From assembly GCA_964533375.1 (NCBI GenBank), contig CAZHLW010000001.1, positions 1-64,000 on the forward strand: a stretch of 64,000 nucleotides of DNA, written 5' to 3'. The DNA comes from CALREJ01 sp964533375. Its GTDB lineage: Bacteria; Patescibacteriota; Gracilibacteria; Peribacterales; Peribacteraceae. The notes under the pieces were generated by a model. That model did no database searches. It was not told the origin of the DNA and saw only the letters and a program-made list of their open reading frames with translations. The position numbers were made by a program, and so were the translations under genes. Shown here in pieces: positions 1 to 7,374 of this stretch (position 1 is the stretch's first letter; each line of letters opens with the position of its first letter).

Positions 1-1921
1 GCACACTTGTTCCCACGTACAGGTTTGCTCCGCTGATGGTTCCTTCGGCGGTGATCGACCCCGAAGAGTTCACAGAATTCTGTCCGTAAACGACCGATCC
101 GGAGACGGTGCTAAAGCGGATAAGAGAACCGGTGATGGTGTCGTTCACTTTGAACGATGTTCCATTGAGCGATAGCCCCTGTCCGGCGATATAGGTCGTA
201 TTGGTATCGGTGCCGCAGCTGAACCGTCCGCTTGTTGCATCCCACAGAAGCTTGTTTGCAACGCCGTCATCACAATCTGTTCCCAGTCCCGCTCCGCGAA
301 TGCTCGTGCCTGCGTACAGGGCGGCTCCGCTGATGGTTCCTTCGGCGGTAATACTTCCAGATGACGCCAGAGACTTCGTGGCGGTGATGATGCTGCCGGA
401 GAGTCCTGCAGTGAAGGAACCGGAGCCTACGACAACAAACTTACCGCGTGGTGTTGTCGTACCGATACCGACATTTCCGGATGAAATAACGCGAAGCACT
501 TCACTGTTATTTGTGCCGATTGCAAACGGCTGAGCTCCCAATGTTCCAACCCACATACCCTGGTTCGATGCGCCATCAGCAAACATAAAGAGCTTGTCGC
601 GTCGCGTCTGTCCGAAAATATTGCCGAGAGTGCTGGTGCTGCCGCCGATCAGGAATCCTCCATATGACTGGAATGAGCCGCGATCGTTTTCTATATAATA
701 AGACACCTGATCATTGGCGTCTGTTCCCTGGAAATAGGCGTGATAATAGCCCGGACTCATGACCCGCAGCGGATATCCGGTCGTTGCAAATGTTCCAAGG
801 ATATCAAGCTGTGCATCCGGTGACGCCGTACCGATACCGACTTTATTGCTGTTCGCCTGAATCACCATGGTGGTGCCGTCAAAGTATGCACCGGATTCGG
901 TGATGAGTGCCCCGGATGAACGCAGTTGTTTTGTTGCCTGGATGATTGCACCAGACAATGTATTCAGCACTCTCAGACCGATGGTATCGAGGGTGCCGTC
1001 TTTTACATCAATAATGAGCGCACCGGTCATTGTGTCTCCGCTCTTCTTCACGAAGTTTGCATTGCCGATGGTAATAACGTTTCCTGTCGAGAATGTCGAT
1101 CCTGTAATCGTGCCGCAGGAGAAGCGTCCCGAAGAAGAGCTCCACTGCAGGGCGGAAGTCAGTGAATTGCAGTTCGTCACAAGGCCTGCACCTCTTATAG
1201 ATGTGCCTGCGTACAGGGCTGCACCACTAATAGTTCCTTCGGCAATCACGTTTCCCGACGCACTCAATTCCTGGTCTGCGTGGATCGCTGTGCCGGAGAG
1301 TGTTCCGATTGCCTTGAGCGCCAGGACGGACGGATTGTTCGGCTTGATCGTGAGCGTGCCAGACATTGTTTCTGCAATATTCTTGCGGACGAACATGCTG
1401 GAATCGAATCCATCCAACGTGTTTGCATTGTGCGCGTAGGGGACGGCACCGAAGCGGCGGCGCGGGCTGAAGACTTCCGTGTAGGTGTCGTTGTTATCGT
1501 CGTCCAGTTCCACCTGCAGATAGATGTTGTCCGTATTGAAGTTCACGCTGCCGGTCATGGGGACCTGTGTTCCGAGTGGGACAGAGAAGAGTCCGCCCGT
1601 CATCGTGACCTGCTGGGTGTTTGTGTCCCATGTTTCAGTCCAGACCGGAGAGCCACCGGTTGCCCCCGTGTAGATGCTGAAGCGGACATTGTATTTGCCG
1701 TTCGCAATTGCCGTACCATTGATACCCGTCACACGTCCCTGGTAGTTGATAGGTGCGAAGATGCCCGTTGCGGCTTCGGCTTTCGGGATCATTGCATCAA
1801 ATACGGAGACCTGCACCACGCCTGCGGTGTCCAGGAGCTGGGCGAGGAGCACTGTCAGAGCGGCCATCCGCTTTATGCGGTGCATCACTCTCTGCCGGTT
1901 CTGGCGGAAGAGGTGCATCAT
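1..1921 (-). CDS. Large secreted fibre-like surface protein (C-terminal part missing)
   Basis: The frame is open from the ATG at 1921 to the left edge, so the 3' end is outside the window. The N-terminus has a basic stretch, a hydrophobic segment and an AEAA-type cleavage site near residue 50. A FAPINYQGRVTG-type start follows, then a beta-rich domain (FSIYTGATGGSPVWTE), the usual opening of secreted bacterial proteins with fibre-like bodies. The body alternates GIGT(A/T)(S/T)P motifs, as in trimeric fibres with S74-type ends, with repeated modules reading ITAEGTISGA-LYAGTSIRGAGL. Such proteins act outside the cell, perhaps in attachment; that role is inferred. Its ATG overlaps the stop of the upstream HTH/membrane gene as ATGA, so the two are probably translated together. 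Confidence 0.8.
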   Translation of the reverse strand, partial: MMHLFRQNRQRVMHRIKRMAALTVLLAQLLDTAGVVQVSVFDAMIPKAEAATGIFAPINYQGRVTGINGTAIANGKYNVRFSIYTGATGGSPVWTETWDTNTQQVTMTGGLFSVPLGTQVPMTGSVNFNTDNIYLQVELDDDNNDTYTEVFSPRRRFGAVPYAHNANTLDGFDSSMFVRKNIAETMSGTLTIKPNNPSVLALKAIGTLSGTAIHADQELSASGNVIAEGTISGAALYAGTSIRGAGLVTNCNSLTSALQWSSSSGRFSCGTITGSTFSTGNVITIGNANFVKKSGDTMTGALIIDVKDGTLDTIGLRVLNTLSGAIIQATKQLRSSGALITESGAYFDGTTMVIQANSNKVGIGTASPDAQLDILGTFATTGYPLRVMSPGYYHAYFQGTDANDQVSYYIENDRGSFQSYGGFLIGGSTSTLGNIFGQTRRDKLFMFADGASNQGMWVGTLGAQPFAIGTNNSEVLRVISSGNVGIGTTTPRGKFVVVGSGSFTAGLSGSIITATKSLASSGSITAEGTISGAALYAGTSIRGAGLGTDCDDGVANKLLWDATSGRFSCGTDTNTTYIAGQGLSLNGTSFKVNDTITGSLIRFSTVSGSVVYGQNSVNSSGSITAEGTISGANLYVGTSV

Positions 1922-2673
1922 GGTCGGTCGAGGTTGGAAACAGTGGTTGTGCGTTCAGGTTGCTGGCTGCTGACCTGTGCCGCCATGTCATTGAACTCCC
2001 AGCTCGCGGTCATCAAAAAGAGCGTGATGATGGCGATATTTATCAGGATGCTGCTGGTAATGAGTGCGCGCTTCCAGGCTGGCTGTGTTTTCTTCGTGTG
2101 TGTCTGAAGGGGGATTGTCCGGGTTGCCACCACTGTCGCCGTGTCATTTTCCCCGTGCGCAGCGGGCACACTACGGCTGGTCCGTTTCTTCCAGTGCAGC
2201 GGTGTCGTTGCAAAGTACAGACACTCGCGTTCAATCACGCGGCCGACTGTGGAACTCGACATGGTGATGCCGTGCTCGCTTGCAAGCAGTACACGGATTT
2301 TTTCTTTGCCCATGTGCGGGTTTGTCTGGCGATATGCACGGATGAGCGTAATGGCATCAGCAGATACATCGGACTGTCTGGGGTTGAGGGGCTCATGAGA
2401 TTTTTCTTCGAGTGTGGAAAGATCCGTCGGATCAAAACGTTCGAGCCAGCGGTGGAAGGTGCTGCGCGAAATACCGAAAGCCGCACACGTCTCATGCACC
2501 GAGCATCCGTTCTCCGCAAAGGTCATGATCCATCCGAGGCGCGTCTTTGCACCATCACTCAAGCGGGCCGCCTCCGGTCCGGATGCAAGCTCGTGGAGCT
2601 GTGATGGAGAGTATGTATGCATGTGTGTATCGCGTGTGTGTTTCTTTGTGTGATGAATTTTTCTAACTATCAT
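1918..2673 (-). CDS. Transposase-type helix-turn-helix protein with C-terminal membrane segment
   Basis: About 251 residues. Roughly the first 130 match the N-terminal DNA-binding part of IS481/IS3-type integrases: a first HTH (ETCAAFGISRSTFHRWLERF), a DLSTLEEKSHEP linker, and a second winged helix (MGKEKIRVLL, SSSTVGRVIERE). The catalytic DDE domain is absent. In its place is a basic linker and one membrane helix (ALITSSILINIAIITLFLM), then a short polar tail. It therefore looks like a domesticated DNA-binding protein tethered to the membrane. Its stop overlaps the start of the surface-fibre gene, suggesting it regulates or assists that gene; this is inference. The start is uncertain: ATG 2673 is chosen, with TTG 2697 and ATG 2622 as alternatives. 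Confidence 0.7.
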   Translation of the reverse strand: MIVRKIHHTKKHTRDTHMHTYSPSQLHELASGPEAARLSDGAKTRLGWIMTFAENGCSVHETCAAFGISRSTFHRWLERFDPTDLSTLEEKSHEPLNPRQSDVSADAITLIRAYRQTNPHMGKEKIRVLLASEHGITMSSSTVGRVIERECLYFATTPLHWKKRTSRSVPAAHGENDTATVVATRTIPLQTHTKKTQPAWKRALITSSILINIAIITLFLMTASWEFNDMAAQVSSQQPERTTTVSNLDRP

Positions 2674-2929
2674 AGCAAAAAGTTCACTTTTCCGCAATCA
2701 TTCTGAACTTATTTCTTCACAGCAGCGGGTATCAACGAGGACAAAGTCCACCGACAGAGTCACAGCCGGGAGGAATCGGAAAGCCGCAGCCGGAAGCCAC
2801 ATCTGTACAGTAGCCTTGTCTCGCCGCCTGGTGATCACGTCCTGATTGGCGTTTTACGCCACTTCCGGCTGTACCGCATCAGTCTGGACTTCTGTTGCAG
2901 CTATCTGAACTACCGTCTCGAAATGCTCT

Positions 2930-3487
2930 TTAGAGCTGAATGGTGGTGAAATACTCTTGCTGACCGTCAAAACGCAAATACGGGAGGAGTGCCCCTTCGG
3001 AACCCAGCAGATCTCCCTTGAAGCCGCTGAAACCGCTCTCCAGACGGTCATTCCACTTCTTTGCCGCTTCATTGTACTCCGTCAGAAGGTCATTCATCTG
3101 TCCGTCTTCGCTTGTTTCCATCTGCAATGTCGTTATTTCCTCCGATGCCGCAAACGACTGGTCCGGCTGCACACTTGCCACAAAAGAGACCAAAGAGAGC
3201 TGCACGCTATTAATAAGAGAGACAATGGCAGGAATCTGCTCCTCCTTTTTGATCTGTTCGCGCAATGCATCCAGCGGACGCAGAGCGGCGGTTTGGGTGG
3301 CGGTCAGAATACCTGCTTTCTGTAGAGGTACTACGTTCTTTTCAATCATTGTGTCATATCCCGCAACCACCGCATCGGTTTTTTCCTTCAGCAGAGCCGC
3401 GAGTGCCTTTGCCTGCGACTGTTCGTAGAGCACAAAGCTGCAGACAATAATGATCAGGAGTGCGAGGGCTGCAATGAGTTTTTTCAT
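2930..3487 (-). CDS. LemA-like membrane-anchored helical protein
   Basis: 185 residues starting MKKLIAALALLIIIVCSF, a single N-terminal membrane anchor. A long, mostly alpha-helical Ala/Leu/Glu-rich body follows. The C-terminal region (LLTEYNEAAKKWNDRLESGF) resembles the YN-x-A-V-x-x-YN part of LemA proteins, whose function is poorly known. The similarity is distant. The reading frame ends abruptly (YFTTIQL-stop), while an overlapping frame continues to 2854 with protein-like sequence, so a frameshift near 2945 is possible. It is divergent from the DUF916-like gene at 3594. A TACACT hexamer at 3517-3522 may be its -10. Confidence 0.55.
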   Translation of the reverse strand: MKKLIAALALLIIIVCSFVLYEQSQAKALAALLKEKTDAVVAGYDTMIEKNVVPLQKAGILTATQTAALRPLDALREQIKKEEQIPAIVSLINSVQLSLVSFVASVQPDQSFAASEEITTLQMETSEDGQMNDLLTEYNEAAKKWNDRLESGFSGFKGDLLGSEGALLPYLRFDGQQEYFTTIQL

Positions 3488-3593
3488 GAGCGGATGTGGA
3501 GAGGCGGCACGGCTGCAGTGTAGAGGAGCGGCTACCGCCACGAAAGACGCTCTTGTGCCCACCGTGCCGGATGCATTACTCTTCCACACCAGC

Positions 3594-4610
3594 ATGAGAC
3601 GCGCACTCCGGTTGGTTCTTCTTGCGGCATTTTTTCTTTCCATCACGCAGTTGCATGCCGCAACGGTGCCGGGTGTGAATCCGCTTCTGCGTCCGCAGAG
3701 TTTGCGCATCAATTCCCAGAGCGATACGCCCAATCTTGGCGATTTCACGCTGGGCCCCACACGGTTTTTGATGACTATGGCACCCGGGGAAGAGCGCACA
3801 GTCGATGTCGAACTGACAAATAGAAATGGCGAAACGGCCATTTTCAGACTGACCAGTGAAGATTTCACTTCGAGTGCCGAGCAGGAGGGCACACCCAGTT
3901 TCTTTGAAGACACGCTTGACGGCCCGTATTCCGCCCGCCGCTGGATCAGTCCCGAAATCCGCCGCGTGCAGCTGTTGCATGCCGACCGCGCGTTCATTCG
4001 TGTCACCATCCGCGTGCCGGCCAATGCCGAAGCAGGCGATCATCAGGCGGCGCTTATTGTCACACGGGAAGATCCGCCCTCGCAGCAGTCCGGCATCAAT
4101 ATCGTCTCCCGCGTGGCCAGCCTCTTTATCATCAGTGTGAGCGGCGAAGTGATCGAGAACGGCCTCATCAGCAACCTGAGTGTCAGCAAACATCTGAACT
4201 GGTCATTGCCCGTTCATTTGCGCGTGACTGCCAAAAACACCGGCACCGTTCACATGATTCCGACGGGTATTGTGCAGATCCGCAATATTTTCGGCATTCC
4301 CGTTGATGAAGTGCCGTTTAAAGACTGGGTGGTGCTGCGCGATTCCACGCGTTCACGAACGTTTGACTGGGCCCCGCGTTTTGCGCTCGGCCGCTATACT
4401 GCCAGCACAGACTTTACCGCGTTCAACGGCCGGCATCTGGCTGCGGTGTCCACCAGTTTCTGGGTGATTCCGCTGCTGCCGGTGCTCCTGATTCTCCTTT
4501 TGATATTCATCGTTTCCTTCCTGGTGCAGTACTGGATGGCCAGATTCGAGGTCCGCCGCAAGGAACCGGAAGAGGAAAAGCGTCCTGCTCCGCAGAAGAA
4601 ATCCCGCTGA
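3594..4610 (+). CDS. DUF916-like secreted wall-associated protein with C-terminal membrane anchor
   Basis: 338 residues. The start at MRRALRLVLLAAFF gives a clean signal peptide ending LHA-A near residue 24. The extracellular part begins with a beta-sandwich of the DUF916/COG1470 style: a conserved PG-E--TVDVELTN turn, then RVTIRVPANAEAGDHQAALIV. A second beta domain (LRVTAKNTGTVHMIPTG) follows. Near residues 295-320 is one membrane helix (FWVIPLLPVLLILLLIFIV), then a charged cytoplasmic tail. In Firmicutes, DUF916 proteins bind peptidoglycan and partner with WxL surface proteins. The adjacent SLH protein and small secreted protein suggest a comparable surface assembly here, which is inference. 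A weak hairpin with a T-run follows the stop. Confidence 0.65.
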   Translation: MRRALRLVLLAAFFLSITQLHAATVPGVNPLLRPQSLRINSQSDTPNLGDFTLGPTRFLMTMAPGEERTVDVELTNRNGETAIFRLTSEDFTSSAEQEGTPSFFEDTLDGPYSARRWISPEIRRVQLLHADRAFIRVTIRVPANAEAGDHQAALIVTREDPPSQQSGINIVSRVASLFIISVSGEVIENGLISNLSVSKHLNWSLPVHLRVTAKNTGTVHMIPTGIVQIRNIFGIPVDEVPFKDWVVLRDSTRSRTFDWAPRFALGRYTASTDFTAFNGRHLAAVSTSFWVIPLLPVLLILLLIFIVSFLVQYWMARFEVRRKEPEEEKRPAPQKKSR

Positions 4611-4629
4611 ATGCGGCAGGGTCTGGCAT

Positions 4630-4649
4630 AGCCTTTTGGCTGCTTTTTT
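4630..4649 (+). terminator. Weak terminator after the DUF916-like gene
   Basis: A 4-bp stem AGCC/GGCT with a TTTT loop is followed two bases later by six T residues. The stem is short, so termination may be partial. It sits immediately upstream of the TATACT element of the next gene. Confidence 0.35.
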
Positions 4650-4651
4650 GC

Positions 4652-4657
4652 TATACT
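4652..4657 (+). promoter_or_regulatory. -10 element TATACT before the SLH gene
   Basis: TATACT ends 8 bases before the TTG at 4666, matching the spacing seen at other transcription-unit heads in the window. This supports TTG 4666 as a leaderless start. No clear -35 was found. Confidence 0.55.
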
Positions 4658-4665
4658 GAAGGGAT

Positions 4666-5811
4666 TTGACTACATCCCTTGCCTACCGGCATCACCATGG
4701 TCCACTGACTGCATTCAGTTTGATGGCGGGGCTGCTTGTGTCGCTGTCCCTTCACCCGGAGGCGCGGATCCTCCGTGCGGATACGGAGGAAGTATGTATC
4801 AGCCTTTCGGTTATCGGCTATGACGACGGTGATCCCGGGACGGGTTGTGTGGGCGCCGCATCATCTTCATCGGTTGAAAGTTCGGCATCGTCCGCTTCGT
4901 CATCCGAGGAATCGTCGTCGGATGCATCGGTGTCGTCGGCATCATCGGCATTATCGGATACATCTTCCGAACCGTTCATCTCCGGTACGTCCGGTCCGTT
5001 TATTCCATCGGGATCGTTGGGGGGCCGTCTTGATGAAAAAATTGCCGAGTGGGGAAGATTGCATCGTGCACACAGTGCCGCTCCGTCTGCCTGTGCGGAA
5101 TCATCGTATGTCGATGTGCCTGACCGGACATGGTTCACGGTTCCTGTCCGCGTCTTCCGCAATGCAGGCTACATTGATCCCAATTGTTTCTTCCGTCCGG
5201 CCGATTCCGCTAATCGTGCGGAATTCGCAAAGCTACTTGTGCACATGTCCGGCGGCAGTATCGGACCGCTCCCGGCTGTTTCCAGTTTCAACGATGTCTC
5301 TGTGCACTCCTGGTACTTCCCCTACGCTGAAGAAGCGGCACGGCAGGGATGGATGCTCGGAAACCGCGACTGTTATGGTTCCCGTCCGTGTTTCGATCTG
5401 CCTGCAAAAGCAGTCACGCGTGCGGAAGCTGCACAGATGATTGTGCGGTTCTTTCACCTTTCCAGAAATGGCTTCGCACCCGTCTTCTCGGATAATCCGC
5501 CCGGTCCGTGGTATACTCGTGCGGTACAGATTGCCGCGGACCACTGTGTGCTTCTGGGTGATGATGAAACGGGGCTTGTCCGTCCGGATGCGCGCATCAA
5601 CCGTGCGGAAATGGTGACAATGCTCGCTCGTGCAATGCTGCATCTGACATACGGAACAGACTGTGCACAGGGTGAAACAAGCAGAGTACAGCAGCATGGT
5701 CCTCTTTCTGCTCCGGATCTGCTCCCGCGCAGGAGTTGGTTTTCTCTGTCAAAAACGCTCTTAAATCCCTCTACTCTCTTTCAATCACTCGTTCAGGCAT
5801 TCGGGCTCTAA
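4666..5811 (+). CDS. SLH-domain surface protein with Ser-rich linker
   Basis: 381 residues. A hydrophobic N-terminus (LTAFSLMAGLLVSLSL) acts as signal or anchor. A Ser/Ala/Asp/Glu-rich low-complexity linker covers about residues 65-110. Three S-layer-homology repeats follow, recognisable by ANRAEFAKLLV, AVTRAEAAQMIVRF and RINRAEMVTMLARA with preceding F-D-V--W-F/Y segments. SLH domains usually hold proteins to pyruvylated wall polymers, so this is probably a wall-attached protein. The start is TTG at 4666 because a -10 lies just upstream; ATG 4726 inside the hydrophobic segment is the alternative. The acidic ORF on the opposite strand over the linker is a shadow. Confidence 0.85.
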   Translation: MTTSLAYRHHHGPLTAFSLMAGLLVSLSLHPEARILRADTEEVCISLSVIGYDDGDPGTGCVGAASSSSVESSASSASSSEESSSDASVSSASSALSDTSSEPFISGTSGPFIPSGSLGGRLDEKIAEWGRLHRAHSAAPSACAESSYVDVPDRTWFTVPVRVFRNAGYIDPNCFFRPADSANRAEFAKLLVHMSGGSIGPLPAVSSFNDVSVHSWYFPYAEEAARQGWMLGNRDCYGSRPCFDLPAKAVTRAEAAQMIVRFFHLSRNGFAPVFSDNPPGPWYTRAVQIAADHCVLLGDDETGLVRPDARINRAEMVTMLARAMLHLTYGTDCAQGETSRVQQHGPLSAPDLLPRRSWFSLSKTLLNPSTLFQSLVQAFGL

Positions 5812-5812
5812 C

Positions 5813-5841
5813 TTGTAAAATCTTGCCTGATGTGCTATTAT
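5813..5841 (+). promoter_or_regulatory. Extended -10 promoter for the small secreted protein
   Basis: TTGTAA (5813-5818), a 17-base spacer, and TATTAT (5836-5841) preceded by TG at 5833-5834 give a textbook extended -10 promoter. The predicted leader is about 28 AT-rich bases, longer than most in this window, which fits an abundantly made surface protein. Confidence 0.65.
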
Positions 5842-5875
5842 AGATACGAAAATAATATACATACCAATAGCAAAT

Positions 5876-6613
5876 ATGACGACGAAAACCACACTCACCC
5901 CCGCCAGAAAACAGCGCGCAGTCACAGTTGGTATTGTTGCTGCCATTGGTTTGTATTGTATGACGGTTACAGTTGCAGAACCTCTCCGCGGTCTTGCCGC
6001 AACCGAAGATGAAACAGCCATTGTCCAGCTCACACTCGAAGCTGCTCTCGGCATGGCTTGCGATGCGAATGGAGACGGTAGCCGCGGTTCCGGCGAAACA
6101 CTCAGCCTTGGTACCATTACCTATACAGGTGATACCGGTGCGTACTCCAACAGCCGGGCTGTCCGTTGCCACATCCAGACGAACAACACAGCAGGCTACA
6201 CCCTTGGATGGCGTGTGCGTACCGGAAGCGGTGGATTCAGCACCGGTCACCTCATTAACCAGTTTGAAAATATCATCCAGGCATTCGGTACCGGCAGCGC
6301 CAGCAACTACACGAAGGCATGGGAACTGAACCCGTCCGGAAACACAAACGATTCCCGCTGGGGCGGACGCGTGTCTTCCACCAGTTCCGGTTCCGATGTC
6401 TCTCCTATGTTCTGGGGAACGGATGCTTCTACCGAAAAGTGGGCTCGTGTGAAAACTGGTTCCACTCTTACCATCCGCCAGAGCAACACCGCGTCCCAGC
6501 ACGGAAGCGGTGACCTCATCCGCATTGGATTCCGCGCGCAGGTGGGAGTACTCAAGGTGCAGCCGACCGGTACGTACCAGACGACGGTTACATTCACCGC
6601 TGCAACACAGTGA
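5876..6613 (+). CDS. Small secreted beta-rich surface protein, WxL/coat-protein-like
   Basis: 245 residues. A signal segment (AVTVGIVAAIGLYCMTVTVA) is followed by a Gly/Ser/Thr-rich, largely beta-strand mature protein with two cysteines. The ending TYQTTVTFTAATQ resembles the last strand of WxL and similar wall-binding beta domains (GTY-ATVTWTL). The DANGDGSRGSGE loop could bind calcium. No exact family was recognised. With the DUF916-like and SLH proteins just upstream, it is a candidate structural surface subunit. It has its own extended -10 promoter and a strong terminator, as expected of a highly expressed single gene. Confidence 0.6.
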   Translation: MTTKTTLTPARKQRAVTVGIVAAIGLYCMTVTVAEPLRGLAATEDETAIVQLTLEAALGMACDANGDGSRGSGETLSLGTITYTGDTGAYSNSRAVRCHIQTNNTAGYTLGWRVRTGSGGFSTGHLINQFENIIQAFGTGSASNYTKAWELNPSGNTNDSRWGGRVSSTSSGSDVSPMFWGTDASTEKWARVKTGSTLTIRQSNTASQHGSGDLIRIGFRAQVGVLKVQPTGTYQTTVTFTAATQ

Positions 6614-6635
6614 TGCAATTCCTCCTTTGATTCTG

Positions 6636-6660
6636 AAAACCGGCGCAAGCCGGTTTTTTT
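6636..6660 (+). terminator. Rho-independent terminator
   Basis: A perfect 9-bp stem AAAACCGGC/GCCGGTTTT with a GCAA tetraloop runs into seven T residues. It begins 22 bases after the stop of the small secreted protein gene. Confidence 0.93.
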
Positions 6661-6687
6661 GTGCTCGTGACCGAGTAAAACGAAAAA

Positions 6688-6749
6688 TGGAGCCGCCCAT
6701 CGGGATTGAACCGACGACCACCTCCTTACCATGGAGATGACGCTGCGGC
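6688..6749 (-). pseudogene. Degenerate tRNA-Thr(GGU)-like copy lacking a D arm
   Basis: Positions 6688-6736 are nearly identical to the anticodon arm, variable region, T arm, acceptor 3' strand and CCA of the intact tRNA-Thr at 6828-6902. The anticodon loop ATGGTAA is intact. The 5' half is replaced: only eight bases separate a GCCGC segment, which can pair with the 3' GCGGC, from the anticodon stem, so no D arm can form. The replacing bases are part of a perfect hairpin (TGACGC-CGCA-GCGTCA, 6738-6753). Probably a decayed duplicate; a truncated functional tRNA is much less likely. Confidence 0.7.
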
Positions 6750-6769
6750 GTCACAGGTGCTTTTTTCTG

Positions 6770-6791
6770 ACATTTTCGTAAACGAAAATGT
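6770..6791. repeat. Perfect palindrome between the tRNA copies
   Basis: ACATTTTCGT and ACGAAAATGT are separated by AA, giving a 10-bp perfect stem. It lies between the damaged and the intact tRNA-Thr. It may be a terminator for the intact tRNA on the minus strand or a scar of the duplication. Confidence 0.6.
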
Positions 6792-6827
6792 GCACTGAGC
6801 ATTCTGTGATTAAGTGAGTTTTATACA

Positions 6828-6902
<75 letters not shown>

Positions 6903-6918
6903 TTGTTGGGACGCTATC

Positions 6919-7338
6919 CTAACTGGTTTTGTTGTCATTTCCAACCGTTTCTGTCCAGGTCTGGAGAGGTTCCTTGCGGAGGGTATGCAGGGCGTTTTTG
7001 AGCGTGTGGAGGCAGAGGAGGGCACATTTAATGCGGCGGTTACCGACGGGGATTCCAAGGAGAGTGAGGATATCCTGGGCGGTGAGGGCATCGAGTTCGG
7101 TGAGAGTTTTCTCCTGCATCTCTTCGGCCAGGATCGACATACCAGCCTGGCTGATGGCGCAGCCGTCTCCAGTCCAGTGCATGTGCGCGTGGTCAACATC
7201 GTCAATGGTCAGGTATGCAGTAAGGACGTCGCCGCAGCTCAGGTTTTTTTCCGTGTGCGCCGCAGTCGGGGATTCCACTGTTTCTTTGAAGCGGGGGTTT
7301 CGGTAGTGGTCGAGGATGGTGTCGGCGTATAAATCCAT
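6919..7338 (-). CDS. sufU: SufU-type Fe-S cluster assembly protein
   Basis: 139 residues. SufU/IscU-like proteins take sulfur from a cysteine desulfurase, bound through zinc, and support Fe-S cluster assembly in the cytoplasm. The three conserved cysteines are visible: SCGD near residue 35, GDGCAIS near 60 and IKCALLCLHTL near 105. The N-terminal LYADTILDHYRNPRF is the family signature. The gene follows sufS by 21 bases on the same strand, a common pairing. The gap is a GGGTTATGGG-type repeat that also supplies the sufS stop codon. Confidence 0.95.
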   Translation of the reverse strand: MDLYADTILDHYRNPRFKETVESPTAAHTEKNLSCGDVLTAYLTIDDVDHAHMHWTGDGCAISQAGMSILAEEMQEKTLTELDALTAQDILTLLGIPVGNRRIKCALLCLHTLKNALHTLRKEPLQTWTETVGNDNKTS

Positions 7339-7342
7339 TTTT

Positions 7343-7374
7343 GGGTTATGGGTGATAGGTTATGGGTTATGGGG
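7343..7374. repeat. GGGTTATGGG-family repeat at the sufS-sufU junction
   Basis: Plus-strand units GGGTTATGGGT-GATAGGTTATGGGTTATGGGG resemble the copies at 7602-7634 and 25584-25617. Read on the minus strand it provides the TAA stop of sufS (7360-7362) and the last residues RPHNP. Confidence 0.75.

Noticed and set aside
201..2604. Several plus-strand ORFs over the first 2.6 kb
   Set aside because: The minus strand reads as a continuous protein with a signal peptide and GIGT--P motifs; the plus ORFs lack family resemblance and are antisense shadows.
1918..2697. Active insertion sequence
   Set aside because: Only the DNA-binding part of a transposase is present. No DDE domain, terminal inverted repeats or target duplication were seen.
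2740..2830. Cys-rich mini-ORF on the minus strand (GYCTDVASGCGFPIPPGC)
   Set aside because: No good start codon, and an in-frame stop closely upstream; too short to support.
4818..5162. Asp-rich ORF on the minus strand
   Set aside because: Exact antisense of the Ser-rich linker of the SLH protein.
6510..6740. ORF ending in a PPIGIEPTTTSLPWR-type sequence
   Set aside because: A well-known false translation of tRNA antisense sequence.
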